Assembly: GCA_030693535.1 (NCBI GenBank)
Contig: JAUYAL010000009.1
Coordinates: forward strand, 19,035-83,034
Reading direction: 5' to 3'
Origin: Methylotenera sp.
GTDB lineage: Bacteria > Pseudomonadota > Gammaproteobacteria > Burkholderiales > Methylophilaceae
Length of the DNA stretch: 64,000 nucleotides
The notes under the pieces were generated by a model. It was not told the origin of the DNA, did no database searches, and saw only the letters and a program-made list of their open reading frames with translations. Shown here one piece after another: positions 62,901 to 64,000 of this stretch; positions within the stretch are counted from its first letter, which is position 1; every line of letters begins with the position of its first letter. Both the position numbers and the translations under genes were made by a program.

Positions 62901-63164
62901 CTTACAGCGATTTTTTACAATACCAATCCAAGGTTTATTCTCTTTCACCGTTTCCCATAACCCAGCAAAAGCTTCTGGTGGCATATCTGGATGCCGCACA
63001 ATATTATGATTTTTGCCTAATAATTCTTCTTCGGTATAACCGCTGATTTCAATAAATTCACGATTAATGAAAGTAATTGTGCCTTTAAGGTCAGTTTTAG
63101 AGACTATTTGCGTGCTGTCATTTAACTCAAGCTCACGCTGCGTGACTGGTAAATTGATTTTCAT
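59940..63164 (-). CDS. PAS-containing methyl-accepting chemotaxis protein (Aer-like)
   Basis: A 1074-residue transducer. An N-terminal PAS domain (about 15-120) has [37 protein letters not shown] in outline and [14 protein letters not shown], as in Aer-type FAD-binding PAS. Two membrane helices flank a four-helix ligand domain (about 165-345). A second PAS-like region follows (about 420-530), then HAMP-like repeats ([60 protein letters not shown]) and the signalling tip. It ends in DGDWEEF, a possible CheR tether. Energy or redox taxis is an inference from the first PAS. Confidence 0.88.
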   Translation of the reverse strand: MKINLPVTQRELELNDSTQIVSKTDLKGTITFINREFIEISGYTEEELLGKNHNIVRHPDMPPEAFAGLWETVKENKPWIGIVKNRCKNGDHYWVEAIVSPIVENGQHAGYISVRKKATRQQIEGALRFHDVIKNGQGWLDTLKAKLKSFRRNFSLKSRIISIFVAVAISCVSLGYVGYLGTKQSNDSANSLYLGHVLPLRQLKVVADMYAVNVVDTAHKVRNGNMTMAQGQENVEIALKEVDKQWKLYTSGALNPKEKMLVNEVEVLFAKANLATTNLQDILQKNDTQRIAAFTTTELYPAIDPLSDKISELTILISQMATDDNQSSKANYIMLRNEIIMAILIGLAITAMLGWMLYRAIMPRVRDAVRYLLSSAQGIEHESVIRTGHRDELTLVMDAYRALKARIDFDNTEAFSGIERIKSALDHSTVPVTVGNEFNTLIYMNIAGFELWKKMGPQLSKHHPNFSVDKLIGGGLGKYIENEADREKYVGPLTGTKVMDMDMAGLHLQLTFNPVTNAEGRYIGRMIQWNDRTAEVDAEIKVAELIEQTVAGNLKQRIDSSALPVGFMRDISSGMNRLLEAVIGPLNMAASYVDDLSKGVIPKEITSDYQGDFNIIKNNLNACGYAIKALVADGNLLAEAAEAGVLTTRADGTQHLGEYRKVIEGLNATLDAIVTPLNMAANNLDSIARGDIPERITDHYNGDFNNIKDNLNTCIESINALVGDVQMLASAANEGRVSVRADASSHQGDFRKIVEGVNETLEMIVGPIATVKVAVETISTAAKEIAQGNADLSRRTEEQAASLEKTAASMEELSSTVKQNADNAKQANQLASAASGVAIKGGDVVAEVVTTMSDINSSAKKIEDIISVIDGIAFQTNILALNAAVEAARAGEQGRGFAVVAGEVRNLAQRSASAAKEIKELITDSVSKTAEGTRQVENAGNTMQEIVSSVKRVSDIIGEIAAASGEQSAGIEQVNEAVMKMDDMTQQNTALVEEAAAAAESMMEQADELMNAVSVFQLEGESTQNFKQQKRTNSNPMRSGATKVVRPAPVKAAPIKQVQGAIKLGSGDGDWEEF
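60376..60473 (-). repeat. Shared 98-bp segment in chemoreceptor 2
   Basis: Base-for-base identical to 57443-57540. The flanking receptor parts differ much more, which points to recent duplication or gene conversion of the signalling region. Confidence 0.85.
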
Positions 63165-63261
63165 AATAAATTTCCTAAGCTATTTTTTTGAGTAACGTTA
63201 TCTAAAAAATTTTACTAAATTTTCCTGCTTTACTTTATTTGGCTACAGCCGTCATTGCTGA

Positions 63262-64000
63262 TTATTCAGCTTTAGCTTGCATGGCCTTAATTGCACTAAT
63301 GGTTTTTTTGGATGCACCAGCAAATTCACCACCTAACAACATCCTCGCATCGTCAGCTTTATCTTCATGCACGCACTTCACTATTGCGCCAACACTTTTG
63401 TGAAAGTCTGCATGTGATGTCCGTAGGTTTTTATATTCAGCTAATGAGGCATACCTAGTCGCTGGGCCATGAATCCACTTACCTAAATCACATTTATCAT
63501 CACAAGAAACAATCTTTTCATCGAAATCTTCATGTGACTTTCCACCAATAAACTGTACTAATCGCATCTTCCATTTAACGTGTGCATTTTCTGCATCCTG
63601 GAATGAAAAATCGCTTTGGTTGCCTAGCAACTTTTGATTGCTCAATGCATTAGTAATTCTTGCTGGTGCAGCGTGGTGGCTTGACTTCCCCATTGAAGAT
63701 CCGCCACTGTATTGAAACGCACTAACGGTATCCATTAAACTGGTGGATTGCTCAACCAATGATTCTGCCGCCGCCGCCGCTTGTTCAACCAATGCAGCAT
63801 TCTGTTGTGTTGCTTCATCCATTTTAGTAATCGCATCATTCACCAAATCAATGCCTGAGCTTTGCTCAACCGATGCTGCGGTAATTTCACCCATAATGTC
63901 GGTTACTCGTTGCACTGAGCTCACGATCTCTTGCATGGTTTTACCAGCAGTTTCTACTTGAATCGTTCCTTCAGCAGTTTTGCTGACTGAATCTGTAATG
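63262..64000 (-). CDS. Chemoreceptor with C-terminal CZB zinc-binding domain (5' part beyond window)
   Basis: The frame stays open to the window edge, so this is the 3' part of a longer gene. The visible part starts in the signalling helix ([26 protein letters not shown]) and holds [17 protein letters not shown]. The tail is a CZB (chemoreceptor zinc-binding) domain: AHVKWKMRLVQF, CDLGKWIHG, and HADFHKSVGAIV, with the His/Cys zinc ligands. CZB receptors sense zinc or hypochlorous acid. Unlike the other two it has no D-W-x-E-F tail. Confidence 0.85.
   Translation of the reverse strand, partial: ITDSVSKTAEGTIQVETAGKTMQEIVSSVQRVTDIMGEITAASVEQSSGIDLVNDAITKMDEATQQNAALVEQAAAAAESLVEQSTSLMDTVSAFQYSGGSSMGKSSHHAAPARITNALSNQKLLGNQSDFSFQDAENAHVKWKMRLVQFIGGKSHEDFDEKIVSCDDKCDLGKWIHGPATRYASLAEYKNLRTSHADFHKSVGAIVKCVHEDKADDARMLLGGEFAGASKKTISAIKAMQAKAE

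Noticed and set aside
1..64000. CRISPR arrays, tRNA and rRNA genes, prophage or integrase
   Set aside because: No regularly spaced repeats, no recognisable tRNA/rRNA sequence, and no integrase or phage structural genes were seen.

Overview
The window looks like a chromosomal segment of a betaproteobacterium, most likely of the Methylophilaceae (Methylotenera-like). The base composition is AT-leaning. The proteins are betaproteobacterial in character: a CysI/DUF934/CysH/CysD/CysN sulfate assimilation operon under a CysB-type regulator, a MarR-type EPS regulator, formate-tetrahydrofolate ligase, and several large chemoreceptors. The taxon is inferred from protein character only. No rRNA, tRNA or CRISPR array was seen, and no gene-free stretch exceeds 300 bases.

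Region 1 (about 3.0-25.2 kb, minus strand) is a long surface-glycan locus that reads from a MarR-type EPS regulator (start near 25161) toward the left. It holds a flippase-like ABC transporter, pseB, an RmlD-like reductase, pseC, an aldo/keto reductase, a frameshifted acyltransferase-3, a divergent NeuB-like synthase, an SpsF-like cytidylyltransferase, a class III aminotransferase, a nitrilase, pseG, a formyltransferase-like protein, pseI and a GNAT (pseH candidate). After these come two DUF4910 aminopeptidase-like proteins, a sulfotransferase, two methyltransferases, a PFTS-motif glycan protein and a truncated tandem copy of it. Many neighbours overlap by four bases, so translation is probably coupled. 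The set contains a near-complete pseudaminic acid pathway plus a second nonulosonate-type synthase, and so may make an unusual, possibly sulfated, glycan. A 31-bp perfect palindrome overlaps the predicted -10 of the regulator and is the best candidate control site. A YdiJ-like FAD/Fe-S oxidase lies at the far left.

Region 2 (25.3-31.1 kb) carries hslR, a Lon-like protease, moaE/moaD, an XRE regulator followed by a decayed AbiEii-type toxin, and rmuC. Region 3 (31.2-39.0 kb) is accessory. It has a tnpB-only IS200/IS605-type element whose TnpB lacks the usual RuvC-II glutamate, a CHASE2/SH3/M48 operon, higBA with a promoter that implies a leaderless toxin message, an AI-2E transporter, an IMPACT-family gene without a normal start codon, and a Phd/VapC pair.

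Region 4 (39.1-46.5 kb) has fhs, a HerA-like ATPase, a TMTC-like membrane TPR protein, a D-Ala-D-Ala carboxypeptidase, an unrecognised exported protein and a DUF302 lipoprotein. Region 5 (46.5-54.2 kb) is sulfate assimilation: cysB-like divergent from a TauE exporter, then cysI, DUF934, cysH, cysD, cysN and fdxA. CysH has the cysteine pairs of an APS reductase, and no APS kinase is present. Region 6 (54.2-57.0 kb) has a YgjP-like metallopeptidase, MgtC/SapB and an OprP-like porin. Region 7 (57.0 kb to the end) is a tandem array of three chemoreceptors, the last cut by the window edge, that share nearly identical DNA in their signalling tips.
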